Positions 22,121 through 33,125 of a stretch of DNA of 64,000 nt are shown piece after piece; position 1 is the stretch's first letter; each line of letters begins with the position of its first letter. The notes below the pieces were generated by a model, which was not told the origin of the DNA, searched no databases, and worked only from the letters and a program-made list of their open reading frames with translations. The stretch is from Oreohelix idahoensis (Eukaryota > Mollusca > Gastropoda > Stylommatophora > Oreohelicidae), in contig JAMPIV010017573.1 of the NCBI GenBank assembly GCA_024509875.1, forward strand, positions 34,091-98,090, read 5' to 3'. The position numbers and the translations under genes are program-made.

Positions 22121-22276
22121 TATTTGGGGGGGCTTAGGATGATACGATAAACTGTTTGTCACCCCGTTTTTACTGTTATCGACATCGACATGTCCGCCAA
22201 TGACGAACTCCCAGAGGAAGCAGTATAGTTATGACCAGATACACTGGCATCAGGGTGATGTCGAGGAAAGTTGTAA

Positions 22277-22681
22277 CTACCTCTGTATGATCAAGGAATT
22301 CTTTACTTTGGCAGGTTGTACAGGCCTGTTTGTATCACACTTGGGAATACAGGAATGTTGTACAGTAGTATTTCCATTATTAAGATTTGACAATGTATTT
22401 TTATGTAACACCACATCGAGTAAATCATCAACCCTAGTTCTCAATTTAACATTTTCTAAATTTTGGATTGAAATGTCTTCACTCTGACTCCTAATTACTG
22501 TGTTAAGGTTTACAATTTTTACTCCTCTCCTCGATGAGTAATGTCTCACAGTTGGCCAACTTATCTTTTTCTCCATAGTTAATTCCTCTACTCTCCAGTG
22601 TATTTTTTTTCTCATGCCCTTTCTTTCCTTGCTATCCTTTTGTCGTGCCAATTTTTTTAATTTCTTTGTTTGCTGTACCAT
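22277..22681 (-). CDS. Coiled-coil gag-like frame of the RRM element
   Basis: 134 codons, strongly basic N-terminus (KKLKKLARQKDSKERKG), then helix-rich sequence with heptad-like leucines (IQNLENVKLRTRVDDLLDVV). It is in the same frame as the next upstream ORF (22913-23326) but separated by stops, with other coiled-coil pieces visible in shifted frames between them. This suggests one decayed gag-like protein. No capsid domain or zinc knuckle is recognisable. Confidence 0.45.
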   Translation of the reverse strand: MVQQTKKLKKLARQKDSKERKGMRKKIHWRVEELTMEKKISWPTVRHYSSRRGVKIVNLNTVIRSQSEDISIQNLENVKLRTRVDDLLDVVLHKNTLSNLNNGNTTVQHSCIPKCDTNRPVQPAKVKNSLIIQR

Positions 22682-22912
22682 ACAACCAACATATGTGGTT
22701 GCAATCGAGCTACTTCTGAGGTAAGCTCTTGAATTTTAAATCACACTGTTCATGGAAGTTTTCTTTGGCAGTCTACAGCAATTATCTTGTGAAATTCTCA
22801 ATGTGAGTTCCTTAACCTCAGACTCCAAAGCTTTATTTTGCTTTCCATGTGGTTGGGTAGATTCTAGTGAGGCCTTAGAATTGGTAAGCTCCCACTTTCA
22901 ATTTTTCGCAGA

Positions 22913-23326
22913 TCACTCACTTTCAAGTTTGGATTGTATCACATATAATGCACTCTCCTCAGCAATATCCTCCAACAACTGTATCTTTTCCTGACGACAC
23001 TGTTTGTCGTGTGTTATTTGTTCCTCATGAAAATTGTCGTCGCGTATAGCGCGATATATTTTTTTCATTACATTACCATGTGGTTCATGGGTGTAATTCA
23101 CTAAAAACAAACGCAGATCCCTACGAAGTAGTTGTGCCAAGTCCGTGGCAATATTTATATGTGGAATAGAACGAAAATGCCAACTCGCAAAGTCATCCAA
23201 ATCTGATGCCACCTGACATAAAAAACGATTCATCACATATTCTTCAAGTTCTGGGCCTTGAAATCTCTGATCCTTACCATTCTGGAGCAGCATATCCAAG
23301 ACAGGTATCATGTCATCCGTAGACAT
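22913..23326 (-). CDS. Gag-like N-terminal frame of the RRM element
   Basis: 137 codons starting MSTDDMIPVLDMLLQNG. Helical and acidic, it ends in a coiled-coil-like stretch (CRQEKIQLLEDIAEES). It follows a ~1.05-kb leader after the primer site, as gag normally does. I do not recognise the fold. The frame is probably the start of a longer protein broken by frameshifts before 22681. Confidence 0.5.
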   Translation of the reverse strand: MSTDDMIPVLDMLLQNGKDQRFQGPELEEYVMNRFLCQVASDLDDFASWHFRSIPHINIATDLAQLLRRDLRLFLVNYTHEPHGNVMKKIYRAIRDDNFHEEQITHDKQCRQEKIQLLEDIAEESALYVIQSKLESE

Positions 23327-24360
23327 TTTTGTCTAATTTATATGAGGTCCACTTACCTAATCAAATATCACTCACTGAAGGAAAAATGTATCCTGTAATT
23401 AGCATGTGACAAGTTCCTGTCCAGAGAACTCGTATACCAATTATCATCAATGTCAGAAATATGTTATATTATTACCTAGCCATTAATTATTCATGCATTA
23501 AAATCATATAAGTAGAAAATACAAGATGTAGACAATGAGAATAATAGTTACAAAGACAAGATACTAAGGAACAAATGAAAACATTCGCAGAATCAACTGA
23601 ACAATAAAGTAGAACTAAAAAGGACAATTTTGCAAAGAGCGCAATGACACTGCGATCAAAATGACAAGACAAGTAACAATACAAGGTATAAACATAAAGT
23701 GTATAAAAATAAACAATAGTGAGGTTGAGGGTGACGTTTACGAACAAAATACATCATGCAAATAAGGTACATATAAGAAATTACTACGGTAACAACAATA
23801 AAGACTTGACGTTACAGCTAAACAATTACTATTATAAGAAACAAGTAGCGATCAGAACTTCAGCAAGGTTTTTAGCCTTGAACTGGAATTACCGCTCAAT
23901 TGAAACTTACAAACTAAATCCTATAGAACGTCTGACAAGAGCCCGAATTAGCTTCGAGATGAACCTCGTTTGTCAGATCGGCCTCCCTACCGCCCACGTG
24001 AAACATTAAACATAGAACATGCAATACAAATAATATTAGAATGGACATATTAAGAAAGGCTCATCAATAACATGCAACAGTGGTACAAAGTACAAACAAT
24101 CAGTGACCACTTATCTTTTTAAGAAGAAAAAAAATTCCCGGCCCTCGCAAAGCTAGCGATGATGGTTCTCGGGTGTTGCATGTAGGTGCTTGAATATAGG
24201 ACGTGATGCAGTCCAACGTTGATCTTTGCTATAGTTTGAACACCGGATCATCAAAGATCAAGGAGGTTGACCGTTAAGAGACAAGTCGTGTCCTTGAAGT
24301 TATAAATTTGCTGTATCAGTTCTCGAAGCATGAGTTCTTGATTACAGAAAAAATTCTTAT

Positions 24361-24380
24361 CCCCTTTGACTGGCCCACCA
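24361..24380 (-). promoter_or_regulatory. Primer binding site of the RRM element
   Basis: The minus strand begins TGGTGGGCCAGTCAAAGGGG two bases after the LTR's terminal CA. The Gmr1-like element has TGGTGGCCATAAGC, also two bases after its LTR. The matching tRNA was not determined. Confidence 0.55.
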
Positions 24381-24382
24381 GA

Positions 24383-25352
24383 TGTAGAGATTCTTAAATG
24401 TAGGAAATCTTCGATTGTTGCGGGAATGTTGGAATATATATAGATCTGTTGGTGTTCTTGATTGGTACCACTGGCAAGGGCGATGCCAGAAAATGTTCAA
24501 CGCAAAATATATATATATATAGTGGGCCGTGTAACTCTATGGCCAACGAAGATAATGTCAACACGGTACAGTGACGACTGGCACGTCAATTAGATTGGAG
24601 CCAAGTATTAAAGTTGACGACATAATTTATTGTGCACTGACATGTACATTGACATCACAAAGTCAGACGACGTAGCATCATTATAATGGCATGGCATAAA
24701 CGTTAGGTATTCTGATCAATCATGTAGAAGTAGGCATCAACATCAATAGTATAGGTTATAGCATCGGGGCATCACAATTCATTGCATTTCAATCATGAAC
24801 TTGATTGAAATCTTATAACGGCCGACCTCTCAAGGACGGCGCTGAACTTCACGGCCAATAATTCTATCATGCCTTTCAATACGGAGCTTGCCTACAACGC
24901 CAAGGGTTTTATTGAATAACCCTCAAATATGCACGAAGAATAATCCTGATAATATTCGGTCAGGATTCTGGATCCCACTAACAACACAACATGGCATATG
25001 TGTTGAAATACAGCCAGATTATAATAAAAATGACGAAATTAGCATATTAAGAATATGCAACGAGCCCTGCACTGGCTCACATGGATACTCCCTACCAGGA
25101 GGTTTATAATCTCTACATGACTGCTTCCCTCAATCCGGCAAGACTTACAAATCGGCTCCGTCTAGAGACAACCGTCTCAGGCCATAGGCATTAGGCATCC
25201 CCCTTTCATAACGTCCATCTTATTCTCCTCCGAGCGCACCCGTTGCGCTTCTGTATTCAACCTCGTGTCAAATCGCGCGTAACTAATTAATAATATATAT
25301 ATTCTTAGCTGTGCTAAACATTTAAAATTACGCGCGCAAAAAGAACGCAACA
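24383..25352 (-). repeat. 5' LTR of the RRM element
   Basis: 970 bp, near-identical to 18394-19361. It is followed on the plus strand by CCATC, the target duplication. Confidence 0.9.
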
Positions 25353-25499
25353 CCATCCTTAGATGCAAATTACATGTTGCGAAGAAAAATTATGTACAAA
25401 AACTGCCACTGAGGCCAAAAAAGATTACATTTGTTCAGGTTAACCTTTTGTGTGTGTTAAAGATTTCCCTCTCTCTAACATTCTGTTACATTAATATAC

Positions 25500-25501
<2 letters not shown>

Positions 25502-25547
<46 letters not shown>
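25502..25547 (+). repeat. (TA)n microsatellite
   Basis: About 23 TA units. The rest of 25358-26200 has no recognisable gene. Confidence 0.95.
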
Positions 25548-25552
<5 letters not shown>

Positions 25553-26200
25553 ATATAGCTTTTATAATATATATGTAGGTCAATATATACACTTTTCTAT
25601 ATATCCTCATGTTGAATATATGATCCCTATACCTGGTATATATATTTATATATATGATTTGTAAAAGTATTTTGCTGGCATGGCTTATTATAGTTCTGTA
25701 GTTTGTAAGGTTGCCCTTTTTTGGCGTATGTAAATGATCTTTTCCATTTAATGCCAAACTTTATCAGACATCACGTCCCACAACCATTTGGCTCTTATAA
25801 CTGGTAGTAGCATACAATCACAATAAAACTGGCTATAGCTTTAGATCTCTGGTTGAATGATTGCTGTAATTACCACATTAAAAAAACCCTTTATGAAGGC
25901 TTACTCTGACTTATCACATATCCCAAGCACACAATTTATACTAAGTAGCAATTTCTAAACATGCTTACCGCAACTGTCAGAATCTCCCACTCTAATAATC
26001 AATAGCAGGCAAGCTGGTGTTAAGTCTGCTACTATCTCTCGGCAAGAATTTTAGGACTGAAGCAATGAAAGATAGACAAGACTGCCTATATATAGTGAGA
26101 ACTTGCCACAGGTGTTCAGCGTGGCGTGAACACCTGCATAGGGGAGCAGAAACATAACACGTAATAGTTACCCAGAGACTTCTCTAGGAGACCTGCTACA

Positions 26201-26225
26201 AATAATTTGGCGCAACAGGGAAAAG
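26201..26225 (+). promoter_or_regulatory. Possible LTR end and primer binding site (relic)
   Basis: CTGCTACA followed after six bases by TTGGCGCAACAGGG, which resembles an LTR terminus plus primer site. No second LTR or coding region was found; the 112-codon frame at 26297-26635 has no recognised motif. This is a weak call. Confidence 0.3.
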
Positions 26226-26934
26226 AGGGTTACGCCAGCGGGTCCCAGACTTTCCTGGCCATCAAAGTACAGGGAACTCTCTAGGAACAGTTTCCCGTGT
26301 CAAAGACCCGGGATTTTTTGTCGCTAAACTCTCAAACTGCGTGTCGGCTTTTGACTCGTGGTCAAACAAACTCTAAAAAAGATGCCGCTGTCCACGACAG
26401 TGGACGCGTCAATTATCTATTACCTACATTACAGAAACAGGGGAGTGAACCTATCAGCTTCCAGAATGACAAGTCAATTACCCCGCCTGTATCTACAGAA
26501 ACGAAAAGAAGTGAAATGGGCGTGACAAAATTCAGACAGAAATTAGGAAGGATGGTAGTTCAGTCTAAGTGGCCAGAATTTATAATCAATATTGCCACAC
26601 CTCTCTTGCCCTGGGGTTCAAGAACTGCCTTGTAATGCTATCAACAGGTTTCATCAGTGTGTGTACATCCAATAGCTGCTACTTTAACAATCTAAACATT
26701 AAACGTATAATTATGTGATACATATGAAACATATTTTTATGTGTGTAATATTTAAGCATTCTCTGATAATTTAGCAGGAATAACACCATACGCACCTAAC
26801 TATGAAATGTTGGCCAGTGACATACAGTGCCAAAGATCACATAATTATACGTTTGACTCAAATGTTGAAGATCAATGTTTGTTTTTAAATCCTTAAAATT
26901 TCTTATATCATTTAAATATGTTAACCCAGCCTCA

Positions 26935-27145
26935 GCGTCCGATTGACAGAGTGTTTAGAGCGCAAAGGTGCTGGGTTCGAATCACAGTCTAACCAGCTGT
27001 AAATGGGTACCTGACACTGCTCCTTGAGTTAAGGAAGGAACATGCAGCGAGGAAGGGATCAGATCACCCCACTTCTCAATGCAGGACCTAATTTGGTGAA
27101 GTCTCTAACAATGCACTCCCTTGCAGCAGTATATGCTAGGGACTT
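26935..27145 (+). mobile_element. tRNA-type SINE
   Basis: The head contains GAGTGTTTAGAGCGC (A-box-like) and GCTGGGTTCGAATC (B box GGTTCGAATC). It continues with ACCAGCTGTAAATGGGTACC, GGAACATGCAGCGAGGAAG and CACTCCCTTGCAGCAG. Similar blocks occur at 15565-15990. The AGCTGTAAATGGGTACC stretch looks like a conserved SINE central domain. Confidence 0.65.
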
Positions 27146-27559
27146 GTACCCAGCATCATATTAATATTGTGGTGGTCCTGGAAACAGCCTGCACCACAGC
27201 AGTCTGGCTGAGAGAGTAGGGATCGAAGAGGGAAGGCAAACCCGGTCCCCAAAAATGCCGTGCGGAAGTCGGATGTGTCGGGTGAAAGTCGCAAATACCG
27301 CAGCTTCGCTGTAAACGGACACAACGCAACCAACGTCCTTTTCAGGACAAACGAGGAAGGAAGAAGAAGATATTAATATTGTGTATATTTTCTTGTAAAA
27401 ATGAACCATGGTCTATAAGTGAGTCACGATATTTGATTGGTGCCCAGCACTCTCTTTATAAATCTAAAATGTGCCGGCAGCGCAGAAAAGGTTGAGGACC
27501 CCAGCCCTATGGGATCCAGAGCAAGAACTGCCTTGTAATACTAATAAGGGTAAAAAAAA

Positions 27560-27815
27560 TAAAAGTAAAGGATCCCGTTACACGCCCACTGAGGCATATT
27601 GGGAATGTGGTGTTAGGCCCATACTTTCTTGACCATCGGCACACTAGGGGTGATGTGGTCAGCATAACGCCAGCCGCAGAGTTGATCTGGTACCCAGTTC
27701 ATGAGGCTGGGTCGACACCGGAGCCGTTTGCGGTCTAAAAAATCCAACCTCAACTGGGGGATCGAACCATGGACCACCGAGCTAGGAAGCCAGTGCTCTA
27801 ACCACTGCGCTAAAT
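27560..27815 (-). mobile_element. tRNA-derived SINE, minus strand
   Basis: The minus strand starts with a tRNA-like head: GCGCAGTGGTTAGAGCACTG (A box TRGYNNARNNG-like), followed ~40 bases later by GGTTCGATCCCC (B box). Body sequence follows toward 27560, with an A-rich run at 27552-27566. It is too divergent downstream of the boxes to fold as a tRNA gene, so SINE is the better call. Confidence 0.65.
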
Positions 27816-28468
27816 ACTATTAAGTATTTTCCTAAATGTGTGTCCTATCAACACCAGCGTCTTCTCTCACCTCTTTTTCCACTAGTATTTATATGGTTAT
27901 TATTCCATCAGACTTGAAATTCCCCTAGTATTATTACCCCAAGAAAACTACAAATTCTATCCTATAATTTTTTTGAAAATGGAAACACCTTTTGTGTCTC
28001 TAAAGCAAATTGGAAAATTTCCTTTATCTCTTAATACCAAACTAAGCATACTTTCCGCCACCATTTTTCCCACATTGGCCACAACTTCTCTCAGACCGAG
28101 GGTTTTTCCCTCCTGCAGACAAAAAGCTCAATAACTTGCTGACACGAGAGTGCCTGTTTGAGACACTTCACAAGACAGACTCAAGCAGTTTTAAAAGAGA
28201 ATGTCTGGAGTTGGCGCCGTGCCGCGTCTTAACAACGAGCATCGAGCGAACTACGGACAGCGTGATACATTATTTCCTTCACAATGATACATAATTTTCA
28301 ACGATATCTGTTAGATTGGTTTTTGTTTTGTTAGTATATTGGTTGAATTCTCTTTTTACCATGTTTTTATTTCTTTTCAGCTGTTAAACAGTATATGCTT
28401 TGTTACTCCATTTCTTGAATTATCAGAACATCATGAACATCATACGTTTCAGTCAACGATTAGTTCCC

Positions 28469-28470
<2 letters not shown>

Positions 28471-28508
<38 letters not shown>

Positions 28509-28515
28509 GGGGGGG
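28471..28515 (+). repeat. Poly-G tract (37 G, one T, 7 G)
   Basis: An unusually long G homopolymer. It may be real (a G-quadruplex-prone tract) or a length artefact of assembly. The glycine-rich frame across it is not a gene. Confidence 0.95.
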
Positions 28516-28719
28516 TATGAAGAGACAAAGATAGAACGTGGCTACTGCACGCTCAGGCCTATTTCAGGAGGCGACAAATATGAGGTTGTGTATGGTGGTG
28601 GTGGTAACCTCATCAGGTAGAACAAATTGTCACAGACACCACCACTGCAAGAGTCACGTGACTGATTGGCGCAGGCTTCCTGCTATTGGACCAGCTGTAG
28701 TGGTAGCTCCATGCTAAAG

Positions 28720-29110
28720 GAACATGATGATGATGATGATATGTTTCTGCTTGTGTAAAAAATGAAGGGAGCTAATATAAACATGATGATGATGATATGT
28801 TTATACTTGTGTAAAAAATGAAGCGAGCTAATATAAACATGATGGTGATATGTTTCTACTTGTGTAAAAAATGAAGGGAGCTAATATAAACATGATGGTG
28901 ATATGTTTCTACTTGTGTAAAAAATGAAGGGAGCTAATATAAACATGATGGTGATATGTTTCTACTTGTGTAAAAAATGAAGGGAGTTAATGTAAACATG
29001 ATGGTGATATGTCTCTACTTGTGTAAAAAATGAAGGGAGCTAATATAAACATGATGGTGATATGTTTCTACTTGTGTAAAAAATAAAGGGAGCTAATATA
29101 AACATGATAA
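28720..29110 (+). repeat. 53-bp minisatellite, about seven copies
   Basis: Units contain TTGTGTAAAAAATGAAGGGA and GCTAATATAAACATGATG at 53-bp spacing; the first units have extra GAT triplets. It directly follows, on the minus strand, the 3' end of a LINE relic, so it could derive from that LINE's simple-repeat tail. Confidence 0.9.
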
Positions 29111-29325
29111 TTTATTCATCCAATAAACTTCCACTCCACGAGGATCATACGACGTCAAAGATGCATGCCAAGTCTTCCTGTCCTGTGCCATCTGCTCAAG
29201 GTTTTTCTATTTCTTTCTCGTCCTTTTCATTTGTGTCCATTTCTCTTCTTCATGTGTTTTTATTTTTCGATCTCTCTCTACCTATTTTACCGTGGGGATT
29301 TCAGACCATGGTCTGCCTTGCAATG
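29110..29325 (-). repeat. LINE 3'-end relic
   Basis: The minus strand contains EQMAQDRKTWHASL, the ORF2 C-terminal signature seen elsewhere in the window. Beside it, at 29330-29380, CTTTATGTTATCAACA is repeated about four times. Confidence 0.5.
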
Positions 29326-29505
29326 TTATCAACACTTTATGTTATCAACACTTTATGTTATCAACACTTTATGTTATCAACAGTTTACCCCAATCTGTGT
29401 TATATTCATCGCTCTGGCACTTGTCGTCAGCTCCGATTTGGTGATCTCGTCAAACCATTTCAATCCTTCAATTCTACACAGACATGAATTTATTGTTATT
29501 GTTGT

Positions 29506-30324
29506 TCAGAATCGACATTCCGGGCAAACGCATAGGTGCTCAGGCTCCCTCAGCAAACGTCGAAGGGTATAAATGCTAATTGTTCCTGTTGCGTGCTGGA
29601 TGCGTTCTCTCATACGTTCATCTCTGCCAGTCTTACGCCTAGTACCACACTCCAGCAGTCTTAGCCATGATGATTCATCGATTGCAGTGTCATTCTCTAA
29701 CAGGCGATCATTAATTGTCCTTGGCATCTCTCCCTTGTCCATATCCAGTGCACATATTATAGGTGCTTTTGAAGCTAGTCTATCAGCTCTTTCATTGCCG
29801 CGTACTGCATGACCAAGGTAGTAGATCCACACCAGTTCTTGAAGATTCGAGGCTTCTATGAATGTTTTCCATTCATGCTGTAGCCAACTATTTTGAACCT
29901 TTCGAAGCATGGACACAATAACTGCCCTTGTTAATGAAGTTTCAAACAACCACCTTAAATCCGCAGTAGCTGCCTCTACCTCCATTCGCATGCTGGATGT
30001 TGTTATCATGTAAGCCCCGCTTTGTTCAGCGACGATTTTGCCCTTAACTGTAGTCTGGAAGCCCTATCCTGATGTCTCACCTTCGACTACAGACCCGTCA
30101 GTATACACAATTGCATCATCATTCCCGGCAGGATCATGTATCAGTTGATTAATTTGCAGTTCTGCTTTCCCATTGCCCCAAGTTCTACACTCTCTGCCAA
30201 GGCTGATGATGGATTGCTGGTAAGTTAATCCAATTCTCATCTGACTTACTCCACTCTTCCCCCTAGAAATTATTTTAAACTGGTTGAGTTGACTCAGCCT
30301 GCGCCATCCATGACATCCCAACAT
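29506..30324 (-). pseudogene. LINE RNase H domain and C-terminus
   Basis: A single frame with one internal stop at about 30066 (between SG and GFQTT). RNase H motifs are AIVYTDGSV (first Asp), MRMEVEAATADL (Glu), and GHAVRGNERADRLA (last Asp). The usual second Asp region is poorly kept (RAVIVSMLRK). The tail ends LREPEHLCVCPECRF, typical of Jockey-group LINEs. RNase H in LINEs removes RNA from the hybrid during target-primed reverse transcription. The copy is 5'-truncated near 30335, with no RT alongside. Confidence 0.78.
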
Positions 30325-30396
30325 GAATTTATAAAATATGTAACATCTTGCTTGTTATTCTCCATACTTCAGAGCTACACAATTGGACTGCCTTGA

Positions 30397-30610
30397 CAAA
30401 TAAGAGGCGAGGTAGACTTGGAAACACCCTGAGTTAATGGGACGGGCCATAAATAAGAGGCGAGGTAGACTTGGAAACACCCTTAGCTAATGGGACGGGC
30501 CATAAATAAGGACGTTGGGATAATTTTGTTGAAGGTCTATGCTCCTTGGGGAGATGAAGAGAACTGAATGGGGAAGATGAAGAGAACTGAATGGGGAAGA
30601 TGAAGAGAAC
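30397..30610 (+). repeat. Short tandem duplications (53-bp x2 and 24-bp x3)
   Basis: AAATAAGAGGCGAGGTAGAC with ATGGGACGGGCC occurs twice, then GAAGATGAAGAGAACTGAAT three times from 30553. No gene is seen in 30330-30870. Confidence 0.8.
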
Positions 30611-31012
30611 TGAATGAACGAAACAAACATTAGACTACCACAGCAGGTTCCCCCCAATGCAGGAAGTCTACTGTAAAGCACGTCATATGCTCAAGCAGTG
30701 GTGATCTTTGAAGCAATGTATTTTATATGATATTATTACCAGCCCCAAGCACAATCTCATCTTATTCTCCTTTTACGGCGTTGCATGAGGCAGCAGTGGT
30801 GGACCGTTTCTGTCATTGTTTCTCCAGAGACTTGTGTTATCAGCACGGACCTTGCGATACAATGTTATATACAGGGTGTCCATAAAAGATTGTACCCTTT
30901 TCAAAAAAATTTATTCTCGGCCCTATGACGTGGTACGAGGATGCTTTCTATCACAAAAGTAAGATAATCTCTGCAAGTTTTTAAGCACATAGAGAATCCT
31001 AAAAAATCTACT

Positions 31013-31384
31013 GTGACATCAACCTATCATCACAATACATCACACACCCTACCTGCCCCACAAAGAAGCACACCTATTGCAAGCAGACAGTCTTCCAGCT
31101 ATCACAACGCCACTTTCAATCAGGAAGCAGAAATTTATGATACCATGTTTCCTCCATTAGTCACAAAGCAGTCCCACTCAGATACGTCTACCAACAGTAT
31201 TCCAATGTCCTCCCAGGCTCAGAATAGTCCTACCAACGCTAAAACAAGGACGGAAGAAATCAGAGATCACCATGCTTCCTCCCCTAGTCCTTATCATTGT
31301 CCTCAGTGGAACCCTGAACTTGTCTATCTGATGCAATTCAGTCCTGCGTCACTTAGACAAGCATTAAAGATTTCACCATCATGA
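31013..31384 (+). pseudogene. Possible LINE ORF1 fragment
   Basis: 123 codons rich in Ser, Thr, Pro and Asn (for example TSTNSIPMSSQAQNS). It lies just upstream of the endonuclease remnant of the LINE and in the same orientation, and is joined to it too tightly for a whole endonuclease domain. It may be the end of ORF1 fused to the middle of ORF2 by an internal deletion. No zinc knuckle is seen. Confidence 0.3.
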
Positions 31385-31586
31385 TGGACAATGTATTTGC
31401 CACTGTCAAGGAGGTTGTTCTTCTTGGTGATTTCAATATCGATATACACAATTCAAATCTAACATGGAAAAATATAATATTATCGTACAATTTAAAACAA
31501 ATAGTTAACCAGCCTACAAGAGTAACACAAGCATCATCCACACTAATCGACCACATCTACGTAACTTGCCCAGAAAACATCATATA
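31381..31586 (+). pseudogene. CR1/L2-like LINE: C-terminal part of AP endonuclease
   Basis: The frame shows VVLLGDFNIDI (GDFN, a catalytic motif of apurinic/apyrimidinic-type endonucleases) and STLIDHIYVT (the SxxDHI motif). The first ~150 residues of the domain are missing. The frame is cut at 31586 by the Tc1-like transposon and resumes at 33126 with AMSDHYPV, the last endonuclease motif (SDH). In an intact LINE this domain nicks the target to prime reverse transcription. Confidence 0.78.
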
Positions 31587-33123
31587 CTGTTCAAAAAAAG
31601 AAACGCATAGCAATCTGAGGGCGCGTTTTTATGAGTTTGTAAGTAAAATTTGGTGCTAGGGTATATAAAAACCAGCCTCAAATGTTCTTTACAGTGTCAA
31701 ATGCACGTGTTGACATGAATTGCGTTCGTTTTTGTAATCGTTACAACGCAGTGGTCAATAGTGTTTATGACGCAATTTTTGACCACAGCTCATGTTGCTC
31801 GCACGTGAAAGCAACAAAATTTGGGGTGAACACTATTCACTGACTACGCAACTGAAACCCTATAAAAGGATAACGCTACACACACAAAAATTCAGTTCAT
31901 TTTCAAGCAGACATTTATAGCGTCTCTATCGATAAATTTAAGGAACATTGCTATTGGCTGACTGCATGCAGGCGAAAGTCAAAGTCAGGTTGCCAGGCAT
32001 CTAAACGTGCATCAGAGTACCATCAGTCGAATTTGGCACCTGTTCCAAGCCACTGGCTCAGTTGAAGACCGGCATCGCAGTGGACGACCCAGAGTGACAA
32101 CAGCAGCGGAGGATCGCTTTATTCGGCTTCGTCACCTCAGAGACAGGTTTACAACAGCTTCCTCAACTGCCCAGTCATTGCCTGCAGGGCGTCATGTGTC
32201 TGATTAAACTGTCCGGAATAGACTGCATGATGCTGGACTTTGGGCACAACGACCTCACCGAAGACCTGTCCTTACGCGCCGCCATCGCCAAAATCGACTT
32301 CTTTGGACCAACCAGCATCGTCCCTTGGCAGCTGACAATCAATGGAGACGTGTCTGGTTTAGTGACGAATCTTTCTTTTTGCTGCAGCGCCATGATAGAC
32401 GGCGTAGGGTCTACCGTAGGCGAAATTAACGTTTTGCCCAAAATTGCGTTGATGAAGCTCCGCCGCACGGTGGTGGAGGTGCAATGGTGTGGGGAATGAT
32501 CAGTTACAACGGAAAGAGTCAGTTGGTGCACATTGAAGGAGGCTTGAATGCGCAACGATACGTCAATGAAATTCTTCGACCCTATGTCCTTCCACTTTTG
32601 GCTGCCCAAAGGTCTGTGTTTCAACAGGACAACGCCAGACCCCATTGTTCACGGTTGACCACGCAGTTCCTGACTGCCAACAACATTCTCACCCTTCCCT
32701 GGCCATCCCTGTCTCCAGACATGAGTCCGATTGAGCACCTGTGGGATGAGCTCCATAGACGTGATTGTCGCCAAGACGTTGCTCCAGCCAATCATCGTGA
32801 TCTGTTCCAGGCACTCCAGGAAGAGTGGGCAGCCATCCCACAGGCCCACATCAGACGTCTGATCGCATCCATGCCCAGGAGATGCCAGTCGCTGATCGAT
32901 GCAAGAGGAGGCCACACACCATACTAACGGGAAAGCCCGTACGCCAAAAAACTCTCGTGACCCAGATGCAAAACAACTGTGAATTGATTGTTTGAACCCT
33001 AAGGTATTCTTGTGTGCAATTTGAACAATTAACCCATTAAATTAAAAAAGTTATTGAATGTCAAAATTATGGCTATGTGTGTGCCTTCAGTAGCTATGCG
33101 TTTCTTTTTTTTTTTTTGAAAAG
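31587..33123 (+). mobile_element. Tc1-like transposon inserted in the LINE
   Basis: The ends are inverted repeats: CTGTTCAAAAAAAGAAACGC on the left and CTTTTC plus a longer A run, then AGAAACGCATAGC, on the reverse of the right. TA lies on both sides (31585-31586 and 33124-33125), the expected target duplication. The interior is a transposase with nonsense mutations. The endonuclease frame of the LINE is split exactly at these ends. Confidence 0.88.
31925..32927 (+). pseudogene. Tc1-like DD34E transposase, with stop codons
   Basis: All parts are in one frame. The N-terminal helix-turn-helix has SQVARHLNVHQSTISRIW and SGRPRVTT. The catalytic core has WFSDES (first Asp), FQQDNARPH (second Asp) and SPIEHLWDE, with exactly 34 residues between the second Asp and the Glu. 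The frame is broken by a TGA near 31957, a TAA at 32205 and another TAA near 32429; the open parts are 32007-32207 and 32484-32927. Apart from these nonsense changes I see no frameshift, so inactivation is fairly recent. The transposase would cut and paste its own TIR element. Confidence 0.88.
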
Positions 33124-33125
33124 TA

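Larger units (their letters stand above)
18394..25352 (-). mobile_element. Non-autonomous LTR retrotransposon carrying an RRM protein
   Basis: Two ~970-bp LTRs (18394-19361 and 24383-25352), differing at only a handful of positions, enclose a 5-kb interior. The insertion is flanked by CCATC on both sides (18389-18393 and 25353-25357). On the minus strand there is a primer-site candidate just inside the right LTR and a purine tract just inside the left one, fixing orientation. The interior encodes gag-like coiled-coil frames and an RRM protein but no protease, integrase or RT, so it must be moved by another element. LTR ends start TGTTGCGT, as in the Gmr1-like element at 39555. Confidence 0.88.

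Noticed and set aside
23487..23747. Hydrophobic 86-codon minus-strand frame in the RRM element leader (also 20844-21172)
   Set aside because: Tyr/Phe/Leu-rich sequence as expected from AT-rich non-coding DNA; no envelope-like signal, cysteine pattern or cleavage site.
26297..26635. 112-codon frame after a possible primer site
   Set aside because: No gag, protease or other motif; kept only as a remark.
27760..27815. Possible functional tRNA gene on the minus strand
   Set aside because: A and B boxes are present but the acceptor stem is not paired, and SINE body sequence follows.
28339..28620. Glycine-rich frame of 93 codons
   Set aside because: Created by the poly-G run.
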